This document shows positions 37,217-45,699 of a DNA stretch of 64,000 nt, piece by piece (position 1 is the stretch's first letter; the number at the start of each line of letters is the position of its first letter). The notes below the pieces were generated by a model. It searched no databases. It was not told the origin of the DNA and saw only the letters and a program-made list of their open reading frames with translations. The position numbers were made by a program, and so were the translations under genes. The stretch comes from Chitinophaga caseinilytica. Its GTDB lineage: Bacteria; Bacteroidota; Bacteroidia; Chitinophagales; Chitinophagaceae. Location: contig NZ_CP150096.1 in NCBI RefSeq assembly GCF_038396765.1, positions 5,067,001 to 5,131,000 on the forward strand, read 5' to 3'.

Positions 37217-37987
37217 TTATACAATTACGACTTCGATGCCCATGTCTTCCAGCAATTTCACCATGTGCTCGGAAATTCCTTTGTCGGTAATGATCTGATC
37301 TACTTCTTCGAGACGGCAGATCCGGCCGAAACCGCGTTTCCCGAATTTGGAAGAGTCTGCCAGTACGATAGTTTTCTGCGCGGCGCGGATCATCTGCTGA
37401 TTGAGATGCGCTTCCGCGATGCTGGTGGTGGTGAGGCCGAATTCCACGTCGATCCCGTCTACCCCCAAAAAGAGTTTGGAGCAGGAAAAGTCTTCGAGGA
37501 TTTTTTCGGCATAGGGCCCGGCTACAGACGATGAATTATTGCGGATGACGCCGCCGAGCTGCACCACTTCGATCTCGTGGTAACGGTTCAGTTCCAGCGC
37601 CACGTTCAGGGCAGAAGTAATGATCATGAGCGGCCCCCTGGGCTGGATGTGCTTGGCCAGGGCCAGCACAGTAGTCCCCGATGCAATGATGATGGCATCG
37701 CCAGGAACAATAAGAGAAGCGGCCATTTTGCCGATGTTGTGCTTCTCCTCCCGCTGGATCTTTTCCTTTTCGTTAACGGGCTTGTCGTTCGTATAGGGAT
37801 TCTGGATGGTGGCGCCGCCATGGGAACGGTAGAGGAGCGACTTATCTTCCAGCAGCTTCAGGTCCTTTCGGATAGTTACGCCCGAAACGTCCAGTTCCTT
37901 GCACAGTTCCACGACATTAACATATCCTTTTTCATACAATCTGCCCAAAATGAATTTGTGCCGCTCCGCGATATTAATTATAGACAT
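37217..37987 (-). CDS. DeoR/GlpR family transcriptional regulator
   Basis: 256 residues, standard size. Winged helix-turn-helix at 6-58 (VNVVELCKELDVSGVTIRKD, then LLYRSHGGA) and a sugar-phosphate sensor domain (IIASGTTVLALAKHI, VAGPYAEKILEDFSCSKLFL, LADSSKFGKRG). DeoR proteins repress sugar-catabolic genes and are relieved by a phosphorylated sugar. No sugar operon is adjacent; the genes downstream are the small membrane proteins, so its target is unclear. CGAAA-type repeats at 38297-38306 in the long upstream gap could be an autoregulatory operator. Confidence 0.92.
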   Translation of the reverse strand: MSIINIAERHKFILGRLYEKGYVNVVELCKELDVSGVTIRKDLKLLEDKSLLYRSHGGATIQNPYTNDKPVNEKEKIQREEKHNIGKMAASLIVPGDAIIIASGTTVLALAKHIQPRGPLMIITSALNVALELNRYHEIEVVQLGGVIRNNSSSVAGPYAEKILEDFSCSKLFLGVDGIDVEFGLTTTSIAEAHLNQQMIRAAQKTIVLADSSKFGKRGFGRICRLEEVDQIITDKGISEHMVKLLEDMGIEVVIV

Positions 37988-38292
37988 TGGGTATTTTATT
38001 TCGGTTAAACGTAGAACATCCAGTTACGGTATATTGAATATCAATCTTTTCTCGTCTGATAGCTGGTTGAAGATGGCCCAAATTACGGCAGTTTTTCCGA
38101 ATTACGGCCATGCCCTCCGCGGCGTAATATAACTTAATATTCGCTTAACCAGCAGGAATCAAGCACTTACGTTGCCCAATTTTTCCTGTGACCTCCCTTT
38201 CATACCGTCATCGTGATCTTCCCCCGGCTCCCGGGTTTATTTCGTAAAATACTTTCAATTTATTTACTTTTATTTTATTTTTACTAGTTTTG

Positions 38293-38545
38293 AAGCGAAA
38301 CGAAAGCAACTAAAGCTAAAATCGAACTTATATACAATACCGGGTCACCGGTTGAGGGAAACGGGAATCATGCTTATGAGAGAATAATAATCAGTTTTTT
38401 TGTGAAGACCGACGCCCCGGGGCGAGCCTGGTGAACAGGCGGCGTGCAGATGCGCCCCCGGTTAAATTGTATCCGTTCTATTGATCATACATAGATTGGA
38501 GTAACGTGGAAAAAAGAAAAAGCGGAGTGTTCCCACTCCGCTTTT
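38293..38545 (+). ncRNA. Candidate structured small RNA
   Basis: The region follows a perfect -7 box (TAGTTTTG, 38285-38292) and ends at an intrinsic terminator. Inside it, ATACAAT plus CCGGG (38333-38345) can pair with CCCGG plus ATTGTAT (38458-38472), closing a domain of about 140 nt. Within this are two hairpins: GCCTG / CAGGC and GGCG / CGCC (about 38428-38459). No coding frame of note exists. It matched no RNA family I know (not SRP, tmRNA, RNase P, cobalamin or TPP motifs). No good -33 box is present, so this remains a proposal. Confidence 0.35.
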
Positions 38546-38552
38546 CGTGTTT
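38517..38552. terminator. Bidirectional terminator after the amidase gene
   Basis: A-run, stem GCGGAGTG / CACTCCGC (38522-38529, 38534-38541) with loop TTCC, then TTTT and a further T-run. It works for the minus-strand amidase and for any plus-strand transcript arriving from 38.3 kb. Confidence 0.85.
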
Positions 38553-39374
38553 TTACAGCGCCTGTTGCATGACGCCGACCAGTATTTTCTTTGCACCGTC
38601 GGTAAGGGAAGCGGGCGCCGTCAGCGAATCGCCCGGCACGAAGTGCCGCTTGAAGGCCTGGATGGCGGCTGTGGTATCCTGGAGATCGTACCCTATCAGG
38701 CGGAGCGCCTGTAAATGGCTGAAGTTCTCCGGCACTGCGATGCGCGCGGTATCGCCGTACCATAACCCGAATCCTTTATCCGCGAGCCGGTTCCAGGGGA
38801 ACTGGGCGCTGGGGTCGTTTTTCCGGCGGGGCGCAATATCGCCATGACCGATGAAGTTGGCAGCAGGGATGTTGTAGCGATGCTTCAGGGTATCGAGCAC
38901 CACCAGCAGGCTGCGTACCTGCAGACTGTCGAACGGTTCGAACCCGTTATTGTCCAGCTCGATGCCGATGGAAATGGAATTAATGTCGGTGATGCTGCCC
39001 CATTTCGATAATCCGCCGTGCCATGCGCGGAGATAATCGTTGAGCATGTGATGCACGGTGCCGTCCCTGCAAATCACGTAATGCGCGCTTACCTGCGTGC
39101 GCTCGAGCGTGAACGTGCGCAGCGTTTGCTCGCAGGAATTCTGCGCCGTATGATGGATGATAACGTAATTGGGTTTGCGCAGGTTGAAGTTGACGGTGCC
39201 CGCCCATACTGGCGGTGCAACGGCCGATACGGCGATATTGTCTGGCTGGGCTTTCACTACGCCCGACCAGCGTTTCGCTTCCGTGCGGTATACTTTATTG
39301 GTGGCTTTGTAAGGCTGCGGCGAACAGGCACCTATAGCCGTTACTGTTGTTACGATCAGTAGTTTTTTCCACAT
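38553..39374 (-). CDS. N-acetylmuramoyl-L-alanine amidase (Amidase_2 / AmpD type), lipoprotein
   Basis: 273 residues with a lipoprotein signal (Cys17 in TAIGACSPQ). The amidase_2 domain begins at NYVIIHHTAQNSCEQTL (zinc ligand His74 or His75), continues with SAHYVICRDGTVHHML and AWHGG, and has the second zinc region FIGHGDIAPRRKNDPS (His and Asp ligands). The tail HLQALRLIGYDLQDTTAAIQ AFKRHF is typical of periplasmic AmpD-like enzymes. It cleaves the amide between MurNAc and L-Ala in peptidoglycan recycling or remodelling. Confidence 0.92.
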   Translation of the reverse strand: MWKKLLIVTTVTAIGACSPQPYKATNKVYRTEAKRWSGVVKAQPDNIAVSAVAPPVWAGTVNFNLRKPNYVIIHHTAQNSCEQTLRTFTLERTQVSAHYVICRDGTVHHMLNDYLRAWHGGLSKWGSITDINSISIGIELDNNGFEPFDSLQVRSLLVVLDTLKHRYNIPAANFIGHGDIAPRRKNDPSAQFPWNRLADKGFGLWYGDTARIAVPENFSHLQALRLIGYDLQDTTAAIQAFKRHFVPGDSLTAPASLTDGAKKILVGVMQQAL

Positions 39375-39466
39375 CCCTAAATCTACGAAAATTAACAGAG
39401 AACCGTTGTTAACTATGGCCCCGGGTATTGTCCGGATGGCGATAATTTCCGTTCTTTGAGGCCTCT

Positions 39467-40117
39467 ATGAGAACTTTTACTTTGTATACCCTGAAAATCT
39501 GGCTCATTGCTGCGCTACCCCCATCTTTGTATGTCTGCTGGTATTATGGTGCATTTACGATCGCGCTGGAGCAGCAGGACAAATTCCTTTTCAACACCTT
39601 TACGTATATGGGGCCGGCTGCCGTATTCGCGGGCTTTTGCATGAAACAATTGTATGCTGCCCACATCGGCGAATATCAGCGCAAGGCTATGATCTGGCTT
39701 TGCAATGTGATGGGCCTCGTTCCGGTAACGGTGCTCGCGGGCAATTCGGAGCCCGGTATGGTGACCATTTTCCTGTTGTACCTTTCCTCTACCGTTGCCA
39801 TACTGGCCGTAAAAGCCCCCTCGGCCCGGCAAACCCCGCTCCAGCTGCCGCTCCACGGCCGCCACATCACCCTCAGGCCCGATCACGAGATCAATCCCTG
39901 GCGCGGGATGGTCGTTTCCGGCATCCACACCCTTCCCATCCGCCTCAAGCTCGACCGGAACGCCCCCTACCCCCAGCTCGAATGCCATTCCCTCGAAAAA
40001 GAAGATATTTTCCACCTCATCGCAGATTTTGTACCCGTCAGGGTCAGCGCCTGCCTGCCGGGAAAAAGCGAGCCCCTCTTCTCGGCCATCCTTGAAATCG
40101 ACCATTCCCTCAACTAA
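39467..40117 (+). CDS. Hypothetical membrane protein
   Basis: 216 residues. Four hydrophobic helices in the first 125 residues (IWLIAALPPSLYVCWYYGAF; YMGPAAVFAGFCM; MIWLCNVMGLVPVTVLAG; MVTIFLLYLSSTVAILAV) are followed by a soluble C-terminal part of about 90 residues (RHITLRPDHEINPWRGMVVS). No family recognised. Divergent from the amidase and 96 bases upstream of the PAS sensor gene, with which it may be co-transcribed. Confidence 0.7.
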   Translation: MRTFTLYTLKIWLIAALPPSLYVCWYYGAFTIALEQQDKFLFNTFTYMGPAAVFAGFCMKQLYAAHIGEYQRKAMIWLCNVMGLVPVTVLAGNSEPGMVTIFLLYLSSTVAILAVKAPSARQTPLQLPLHGRHITLRPDHEINPWRGMVVSGIHTLPIRLKLDRNAPYPQLECHSLEKEDIFHLIADFVPVRVSACLPGKSEPLFSAILEIDHSLN

Positions 40118-40213
40118 GCGGCGCATTTTTTGCGGCATACGGCTGCCAGACGCCGGTCCCACCGAATTTTTCTGTAATTTCCGGGGTCTGATCGTCTTGA
40201 TAAACAGCTGAAT

Positions 40214-41767
40214 ATGTCTCACCTACTGTCGCCCCTTCGCACCGTGCTCATCTATTTTGCAGCCGGCGTACTTTGGATTTTGCTGACGGATTCCCTCCTG
40301 CAATGGCTTGCGGAGCATTCGCCCGCGCTCTTGCTGGGCGGTCAGTATGCCAAGGGCTTCCTTTTCGTGCTCCTTTCTTCCATCATGCTGTTCTGGCTCC
40401 TGTCCAAATCGCGCGGCTCGGTGCGCCGGCTGGAAATGGCCTACATCCGCGTGTTCCGCGAAAGCCCCCAGCCCATGTGGATCTACGACCGTAAAACGCT
40501 CGAATACGTGGATGTGAACGACGCCGCCATTCACCTGTACGGCTATACGCTGGAAGAATTCCTGAATATGACCATCCTCCAGGTACGCCCGAAGGAAGAA
40601 ATCCAGAAAGTGCTCGACGCCACGCGTTTCGCCACTACCGGCTTCCAGAACTTCGGCACCTGGAAGCACCTGAAAAAAGACGGCACCCTCATTTTCGTAG
40701 ACATCCGCACCTTCGGCACGCACTACAAAGGCCGCGAAGTGGAGATCGTTTCCATTTCAGACGTTACCGACAAACACATCGCCTTCGAAGCCCTTTCGCG
40801 CCAGGAGCTGCTGCTCAATTCCATCATGAACAGCACCGACGATCTCATCTGGGCGGTAGACGACCGCAAGACCTACACCGCTTTCAACAATTCTTTCCGC
40901 GACATCATCCACCAATACACCGGGCACGAAGTACATGTGGGCGACCCGCTCCTTCCCGGCGCCAATGAAGCCGAAGCCCTCCGCTGGCAACAGTATTACG
41001 ATCGCGGCCTCCAGGGCGAGGCGCACACCGTGGAGGAAACGCGCGAACTGAATGGGATCGGCGTGTCCGTCGCGGAAATCCATTTCCGGCCCATGCGCAA
41101 ACAGCAGCGCGTGGTGGGCGTATCGTGCTTCGCGCGGGACATTACCGAGCGCAAACAACAGGAACTGAGCCTGCAAAAGGCGCTCGACCGCTACGACATG
41201 GTTTCCTTTGCCACCAGCAACGTGATCTGGGATTACGATCTGGTCACAAACTCCATGCACTGGAACAACAACCTCGCCACCAAGTTCGGCCACCGGAAGG
41301 CGGATGAAACGGAAGACTGGTGGGAACGGCATGTGCATCCGGAAGACGCGCCCATGATCATCAGCGGCCTGAAACTGGCCATCGCGGAGAAACGCACGAC
41401 GTACGCGGCGGAGTACCGCTTCCTTTGTGCCGACGGGCAATACCGGCACGTTTTCGACCGGGTGTACATCAGCTATGGCGAAGAAGGCCATCCCATCCGA
41501 ATGATCGGCGCGATGGAAGATATCGAAGACAAAAAACTGTACGTGGAAGAGCTCCAGAAAGTGGCACATATGAGCTCGCACAGCCTGCGCCGGCCCGTGG
41601 CGTCGATGCTGGGCGTGGTAGGCCTCATCAATAAAGACAACCTCACCGATCCCGCCAACCTCCCGCTGCTGGCGGGTATCGAAAAAATAGCGAAAGAGAT
41701 GGACGAGATCATCCATACCGTGGCGGATAAATGCAACCGTATTTTCCAGGGCGTGGAAGATAAATGA
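40214..41767 (+). CDS. Membrane-anchored multi-PAS sensor with a HisKA-like end but no ATPase domain
   Basis: 517 residues. Two N-terminal helices (about 9-26 and 46-64) precede three PAS/PAC units: about 75-190 (VFRESPQPMWIYDRKTLEYV), about 200-315 (LNSIMNSTDDLIWAVDDRKT, ending VSCFARDITERK) and about 325-435 (VIWDYDLVTNSMHWNNNLAT, ending IGAMEDIEDKK). The last 75 residues look like a HisKA dimerisation segment: HMSSHSLRRPVASMLGVVGL. The gene stops there, with no N, G1 or G2 ATP-binding boxes. It could hand a signal to a separate kinase or act as a dimeric sensor. Confidence 0.85.
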   Translation: MSHLLSPLRTVLIYFAAGVLWILLTDSLLQWLAEHSPALLLGGQYAKGFLFVLLSSIMLFWLLSKSRGSVRRLEMAYIRVFRESPQPMWIYDRKTLEYVDVNDAAIHLYGYTLEEFLNMTILQVRPKEEIQKVLDATRFATTGFQNFGTWKHLKKDGTLIFVDIRTFGTHYKGREVEIVSISDVTDKHIAFEALSRQELLLNSIMNSTDDLIWAVDDRKTYTAFNNSFRDIIHQYTGHEVHVGDPLLPGANEAEALRWQQYYDRGLQGEAHTVEETRELNGIGVSVAEIHFRPMRKQQRVVGVSCFARDITERKQQELSLQKALDRYDMVSFATSNVIWDYDLVTNSMHWNNNLATKFGHRKADETEDWWERHVHPEDAPMIISGLKLAIAEKRTTYAAEYRFLCADGQYRHVFDRVYISYGEEGHPIRMIGAMEDIEDKKLYVEELQKVAHMSSHSLRRPVASMLGVVGLINKDNLTDPANLPLLAGIEKIAKEMDEIIHTVADKCNRIFQGVEDK

Positions 41768-41909
41768 AAAAAGCCCCCGCACGGGAGCCTCGTTCACTTG
41801 TACGATTAGCCGGCCATCAGGATTAAAGAAAGAATTGGTTAAAATCGTACAATTGTGGGATGCCGCGGCGCCGGCCGAATGGTTAATTTCCGGCTGCAAA
41901 ACTTCCACT

Positions 41910-42488
41910 ATGCGTAATTGCAGTTTCCTGTGCCTGATCGTCGCATTTTGCAGCCTGGGATGCAACAGCGGCACAACTCCGGCCAATTTTCAGCAAGAAA
42001 TATTGATCAATGATCCGGGAATGCACCTGTCGGCAGTCTACCCCGATTCCACCCAATTCCATTTCGAATATCAGGCGGGCGGGATTTCCGGCAGATCACA
42101 ATCGCTTACATTGTTACCGGCGATTATGCGTGTAAGCTGGTATGATCGCGATTTTGCGTTCGTGACCGTCAGCTGCGGCACTTCCTGCGTTCTTGGGTAC
42201 CTTCAGCCGTTGAACGGCAGGGATAGCGCACAGCTTTATTTCCAGCCATTGTTTACCGACCGGGAAAAGCAACTGATCGTGAACACGGATGATGGAAAAC
42301 TGCAGGTCGAGAACTACAGGACACGCCGTCGTGTCTTTTACAAGCATGAACTACCGCCACCTTATGACATGGCATTCATCGACAGCATCCGGCTGGAAGG
42401 CCCCTACGCCGTGGTTTATTACAATATCGAGGGGGAACACCGGAAAACTGTCCGTATCAACGTATCGGCGCTCCTGGCCCCTCATTAG
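41910..42488 (+). CDS. Hypothetical lipoprotein
   Basis: 192 residues from ATG 41910, which gives a lipobox (CLIVAFCSLGCNSG); the longer frame would bury it. The mature part is a beta-rich stretch without recognised domain (LSAVYPDSTQFHFEYQAGGI; FAFVTVSCGTSCVLGYLQPL). Its stop overlaps the convergent DUF983 stop by three bases. Confidence 0.7.
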   Translation: MRNCSFLCLIVAFCSLGCNSGTTPANFQQEILINDPGMHLSAVYPDSTQFHFEYQAGGISGRSQSLTLLPAIMRVSWYDRDFAFVTVSCGTSCVLGYLQPLNGRDSAQLYFQPLFTDREKQLIVNTDDGKLQVENYRTRRRVFYKHELPPPYDMAFIDSIRLEGPYAVVYYNIEGEHRKTVRINVSALLAPH

Positions 42489-42925
42489 CTGGCGGGGGTG
42501 TGGGCGGTCAGCCGTTCGCTGCGCCAGTTGCGGTCGTAATACACGAAAAAGTACAGCCAGATGGTGCGGCTCAGGCGCATGAGGAGCGGTTGCATGAATA
42601 CCAGCAGCACGGCGTTGACGCCCAGCCAGTAGAGCACGCTGTTATCGTGGAGACTAAACCCCAGCAAAACCCACCAGGCCACAAAGGTGGCTACGGACAG
42701 GGCGATGGACAGCGCATAGCTGACGTAGCCCGTTCCGAAAAAGAAGCCGGTTTCCGGTTCACTGAGCTGGCCGCATTCGGGGCAGCGTTCGTTCATTTTC
42801 ATGAAAGCGCCCAGTTTGTAGGGGTTGGATTCTACGAAGAGCCGGCCCCTGCGGCAGCGGGGGCATTTGTTCTGCAGGGCGCTGAGGATTACGTTCGGTT
42901 TATGGTCGTTTCTTTCGGCACACAT
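42485..42925 (-). CDS. DUF983 family membrane protein
   Basis: 146 residues. An N-terminal zinc-ribbon-like pair of cysteine motifs (NKCPRCRRGRLF and ERCPECGQ) is followed by FFFGTGYVSYALSIALSV and two helices, which is the DUF983 pattern. Function unknown; family members are widespread in aerobic bacteria. It starts 5 bases after the AraC-type gene upstream, so the two likely form an operon. Confidence 0.88.
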   Translation of the reverse strand: MCAERNDHKPNVILSALQNKCPRCRRGRLFVESNPYKLGAFMKMNERCPECGQLSEPETGFFFGTGYVSYALSIALSVATFVAWWVLLGFSLHDNSVLYWLGVNAVLLVFMQPLLMRLSRTIWLYFFVYYDRNWRSERLTAHTPAS

Positions 42926-42930
42926 ATTTT

Positions 42931-43797
42931 TCAGTTTAGACTTTTTCTGAATTCTTCCGGCGATTGCCCGGTGTATTTTCTGAAGAACCGCGAGAAGTAG
43001 CTGTTATCGGGGAAATTGAGCTCCCCGGCTATTTCGGAGACGGACTTCTGTTCGTTGGTGAGGAGGCGTTTGGCTTCCAGCAGTACGCGTTCGCGGATCA
43101 CGTCTCCGGCCGTTTTGCCGAGGAGGTCCTGACAGAGGGCGTTGAGGTGGTTGGGTGTGATGTAGAGCTGTTCGGCATACTCGCGGGGCAGGCGCATGGA
43201 GCGGTAATGGCGGTTGATGAGCGCCATGAAGTTCCGCAATACGAGCTGTTTTTGCTGGGGAACGCCGGGCTCGCCGTCGCGGGCGATGTGGCGGTCTGTT
43301 TCCAGGAACAGTTGGAGCAGCAGGGCGCGCACGAGATCGGGCTCGTTATCGTCTCCCGCCTGCAGCACCTGTTCGAATACCGAACGGATGGCGGGGCGGA
43401 GCTTTTCGGGGATGGCCATTACCTGGTCTGCGCTTTGTCCGGAAAAGAACGGGAAGCGGTCGAGGTAATCCGGGTTGGCGAGGAAAGAGCGGAAGAACGC
43501 GGTCGAAAAATGGACGACAAACCCGTCGGTTTCCGGGCCAAAGTGCCAGGAATGGACCTGGCCTGGGGCCATGAAGTACATTTGCCAGGGCTCTACGGGA
43601 TAGCGGGTGAAATCCAGTGTATGGGAGCCGCTGCCGCCGGTAAAAAGCACCAGGTGGTAAAACGAGTGGCCGTGCTGCTGGTGAACGCGCTGGTAGTTCT
43701 TCTTCAGGTAGGAACCGAGGCGCTCCGTGAGCAGGTCCGGGTGGCTGTGACCGTCTGAAACGGTGCAAATATCGTATACCGGGATGGAAGGTTTCAT
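42931..43797 (-). CDS. AraC family transcriptional regulator (cupin N-terminus)
   Basis: 288 residues from ATG 43797 (MKPSIPVYDI); a start 7 codons earlier is possible. N-terminal AraC-binding cupin (HSFYHLVLFTGGSGSHTLDF, PGQVHSWHFGPETDGFVVHF) and a C-terminal double HTH (MRLPREYAEQLYITPNHLNA; KSVSEIAGELNFPDNSYFSR with FFRKYTGQSPEEFRKSL). It resembles Bacteroidota regulators that sense small aromatic or sugar ligands. Co-transcribed with DUF983. Confidence 0.92.
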   Translation of the reverse strand: MKPSIPVYDICTVSDGHSHPDLLTERLGSYLKKNYQRVHQQHGHSFYHLVLFTGGSGSHTLDFTRYPVEPWQMYFMAPGQVHSWHFGPETDGFVVHFSTAFFRSFLANPDYLDRFPFFSGQSADQVMAIPEKLRPAIRSVFEQVLQAGDDNEPDLVRALLLQLFLETDRHIARDGEPGVPQQKQLVLRNFMALINRHYRSMRLPREYAEQLYITPNHLNALCQDLLGKTAGDVIRERVLLEAKRLLTNEQKSVSEIAGELNFPDNSYFSRFFRKYTGQSPEEFRKSLN

Positions 43798-43936
43798 GAC
43801 ATCACAAAGGTACGGCACAGTCGTTAGCGGTACTTTTCACATTTGGGGCTTTTATGGTACTTTTTACCGGAAGCGGAGAAATTACCCGTTTGGTAGCGGG
43901 GAAATGGTATCATTGCGGCCTAAATCCGTTACCTGC

Positions 43937-44374
43937 ATGAATGCATATAAAGAAGTTACCATATACTTTGGGCTTACCGATGAAAAAGACATTTCCCTGG
44001 CCGATATCCTGACTTGCATCCCATTGGGGGAGCGGCGGGAATGGGCGTTGCTGCATATGGAGGCATTGGGGCACCCGGAGGATCTGGATGTACTGAAGTT
44101 CCAGTCGGAGGCCGAGATCCATGGGATCGTTTATGGGTGGGATGCGTTGCAGCAGATGCAGGACCGTTTTGCGCAGGTGATTGAAATGATGGTTGTGGGC
44201 GGGGAACGGGTGAGCCATTTGAGGAAGGCGATGCCTTTCGAAGAGATATTGGAGGCGGCCGAATATGTGGTGGAGTTGGTGGACGGAGGGTTCTGGGTGG
44301 TTCATACCCGGAATGAGCAGGTTGTCAACAATATCTGTGGGAGGTTCCCGCGCGTGGAGGTGGTGGAGATCTAG
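43937..44374 (+). CDS. Hypothetical protein whose 3' end is tandemly duplicated downstream
   Basis: 145 residues from ATG 43937 (MNAYKEVTIYFGLTDEKDIS). Soluble, acidic, with helical segments (GWDALQQMQDRFAQVIEMMV; FEEILEAAEYVVELVDGGFW). No family recognised. The last 30 codons (DGGFWVVHTRNEQVVNNICG) reappear, decayed, in the DNA that follows, showing that this gene end seeded a tandem repeat. Base composition is G-rich on the coding strand compared with neighbours. Confidence 0.65.
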   Translation: MNAYKEVTIYFGLTDEKDISLADILTCIPLGERREWALLHMEALGHPEDLDVLKFQSEAEIHGIVYGWDALQQMQDRFAQVIEMMVVGGERVSHLRKAMPFEEILEAAEYVVELVDGGFWVVHTRNEQVVNNICGRFPRVEVVEI

Positions 44375-44880
44375 TGGCTATGGGAGTTGGGGACGGAGGG
44401 TTCTCGCTGGTTCATACCAGGAGTGAGCAGGTTGTCAATAATAACTGTGGGAGATTCCCGCGCGGAGGTGGTGAAGCTTTGATGCCCAGGGCCTTAGTTG
44501 CTATAGAAATCGAAGGGATAGAGGGTTCAGCCTGGTTCATTTCTGAAACAAAACGGCGATCGGAAATTTTTGTGGGAGATTGTTATTATAGGAAGACTTA
44601 GGGTTTGATATATGAGACACTTACCTTTCTATGGAAATTGGAGTTCAGGAAAGGGCTGGTCAATTCATTTCCGAATCGAACCAGCGCTCGGAAATTTCAG
44701 GGGAAGATTACCAAAGGCGGAGATCTTGGGAGTTTGATACAAGCGGAACTTACCTTTCTATGGAAATTAGAGTATAGAAAGGGACTGATCAATTCATTTC
44801 CGAATCGAACCGGTGATCAGCAATTTCAGAGGGAGATTGCATCGAGCGGAGGTCTTGGGAAATTGAAATTCGAGGAACCT
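44282..44880 (+). repeat. Five-copy decaying tandem duplication of a gene 3' end
   Basis: Copy 1 is inside the preceding gene (from 44282, GACGGAGGGTTCT). Copy 2 starts at 44392, copy 3 about 44517, copy 4 about 44645 and copy 5 about 44774; successive spacings are about 110, 125, 128 and 129 bases. Copies 4 and 5 are the most alike (CTTACCTTTCTATGGAAATT at 44620 and 44749). Copies 2 to 5 carry stops and frame changes, so they are not functional genes. Confidence 0.75.
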
Positions 44881-45014
44881 GGATGTCTAATTCCATGAAA
44901 ACTGAACGAATGGATGGAAATAGCTTGACTCCTACCTTTGAAGACGGTGTTAACCCAATATCCAACGGGCCCATTTTTCCAACTCCGCGGGAATTCGCTA
45001 AATTCACGGTAGTT

Positions 45015-45593
45015 ATGGATATTAAAGAACAGCTCCGCCAGCATTTTTTACAGATCGTCAGCCTCACGGATGAGGAGTTCGAATACGTATGGACACACTT
45101 CACTTTTAAAAAGTACAGGAAAAGGCAGTTTCTCATCCAGGAAGGCGATACCGTCAAGTACCATTACTGGGTGGCGAAGGGCCTGATCAAGTCCAGCTAT
45201 ACCGATGAATCGGGTAAGGAACACATTCTCCAGTTTGCCATGGAAGATTGGTGGATATCCGACTACCAGGCGCTTTACAACCATTCTCCCGCTTCTTTGA
45301 CGGTAGATTGTATTGAGGACAGCGAGGTGCTGGCGCTTTCCGACGAAGACCGTCAAAAACTAACCCGGGAAATACATGCTTTCTCGAATTTCTTCTTACA
45401 GAAGAAAAACGGCGGATATGTCGGTCTCCAGCAACGGATATTGCTGCTGCTATTCAAAAATCCCCGCGAACGATACGAGCGATTGCAGCAATTACAGCCG
45501 CGCCTGTTGCAAAGGGTTCCGAAGGTATTGCTGGCTTCTTATCTGGGTGTTTCCAGGGAAAGCCTTAGCAGATTGTATCAGGGCGAGTTGTGA
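45015..45593 (+). CDS. Crp/Fnr family transcriptional regulator
   Basis: 192 residues from ATG 45015 (MDIKEQLRQHFLQIVSLTDE), the usual length for Bacteroidota members; the open frame further upstream runs into the repeat region and lacks family similarity. cNMP-binding beta-barrel (FKKYRKRQFLIQEGDTVKYH, VAKGLIKSSYTDESGKEHI) and a short C-terminal HTH (RVPKVLLASYLGVSRESLSR). The usual phosphate-binding Arg of CRP is not obvious, so cAMP is probably not the ligand. Confidence 0.85.
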   Translation: MDIKEQLRQHFLQIVSLTDEEFEYVWTHFTFKKYRKRQFLIQEGDTVKYHYWVAKGLIKSSYTDESGKEHILQFAMEDWWISDYQALYNHSPASLTVDCIEDSEVLALSDEDRQKLTREIHAFSNFFLQKKNGGYVGLQQRILLLLFKNPRERYERLQQLQPRLLQRVPKVLLASYLGVSRESLSRLYQGEL

Positions 45594-45699
45594 GCTAATT
45601 GACTTCAAATCATGTCTTCTATGACCCATCAAGCTAATCTATAACGATAGGAATCAGCTAAGCGCAAAATACAATCACCCCTGGTGATTGGCGATTTTC

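Larger units (their letters stand above)
37988..38552. other. Long intergenic region between DeoR and the amidase gene
   Basis: About 565 bases without a gene. The half near DeoR is AT-rich leader. The other half contains a promoter-like TAGTTTTG (38285-38292), CGAAA repeats, a GC-rich section with long-range complementarity (38333-38472) and a bidirectional terminator (38517-38552). Confidence 0.6.

Noticed and set aside
37217-37987. Glycerol or fucose operon regulator assignment for the DeoR gene
   Set aside because: No sugar kinase, aldolase or transporter gene is adjacent, so a specific symbol would be a guess.
38401-38470. Signal recognition particle RNA, tmRNA or cobalamin riboswitch
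   Set aside because: The GC-rich hairpins lack the GGAA tetraloop region of SRP RNA, the tRNA-like ends of tmRNA and the B12 box.
44374-44898. Two small open frames (75 and 97 codons) after the hypothetical gene
   Set aside because: They are translations of decayed repeat copies; the frame changes from copy to copy and no start region is convincing.
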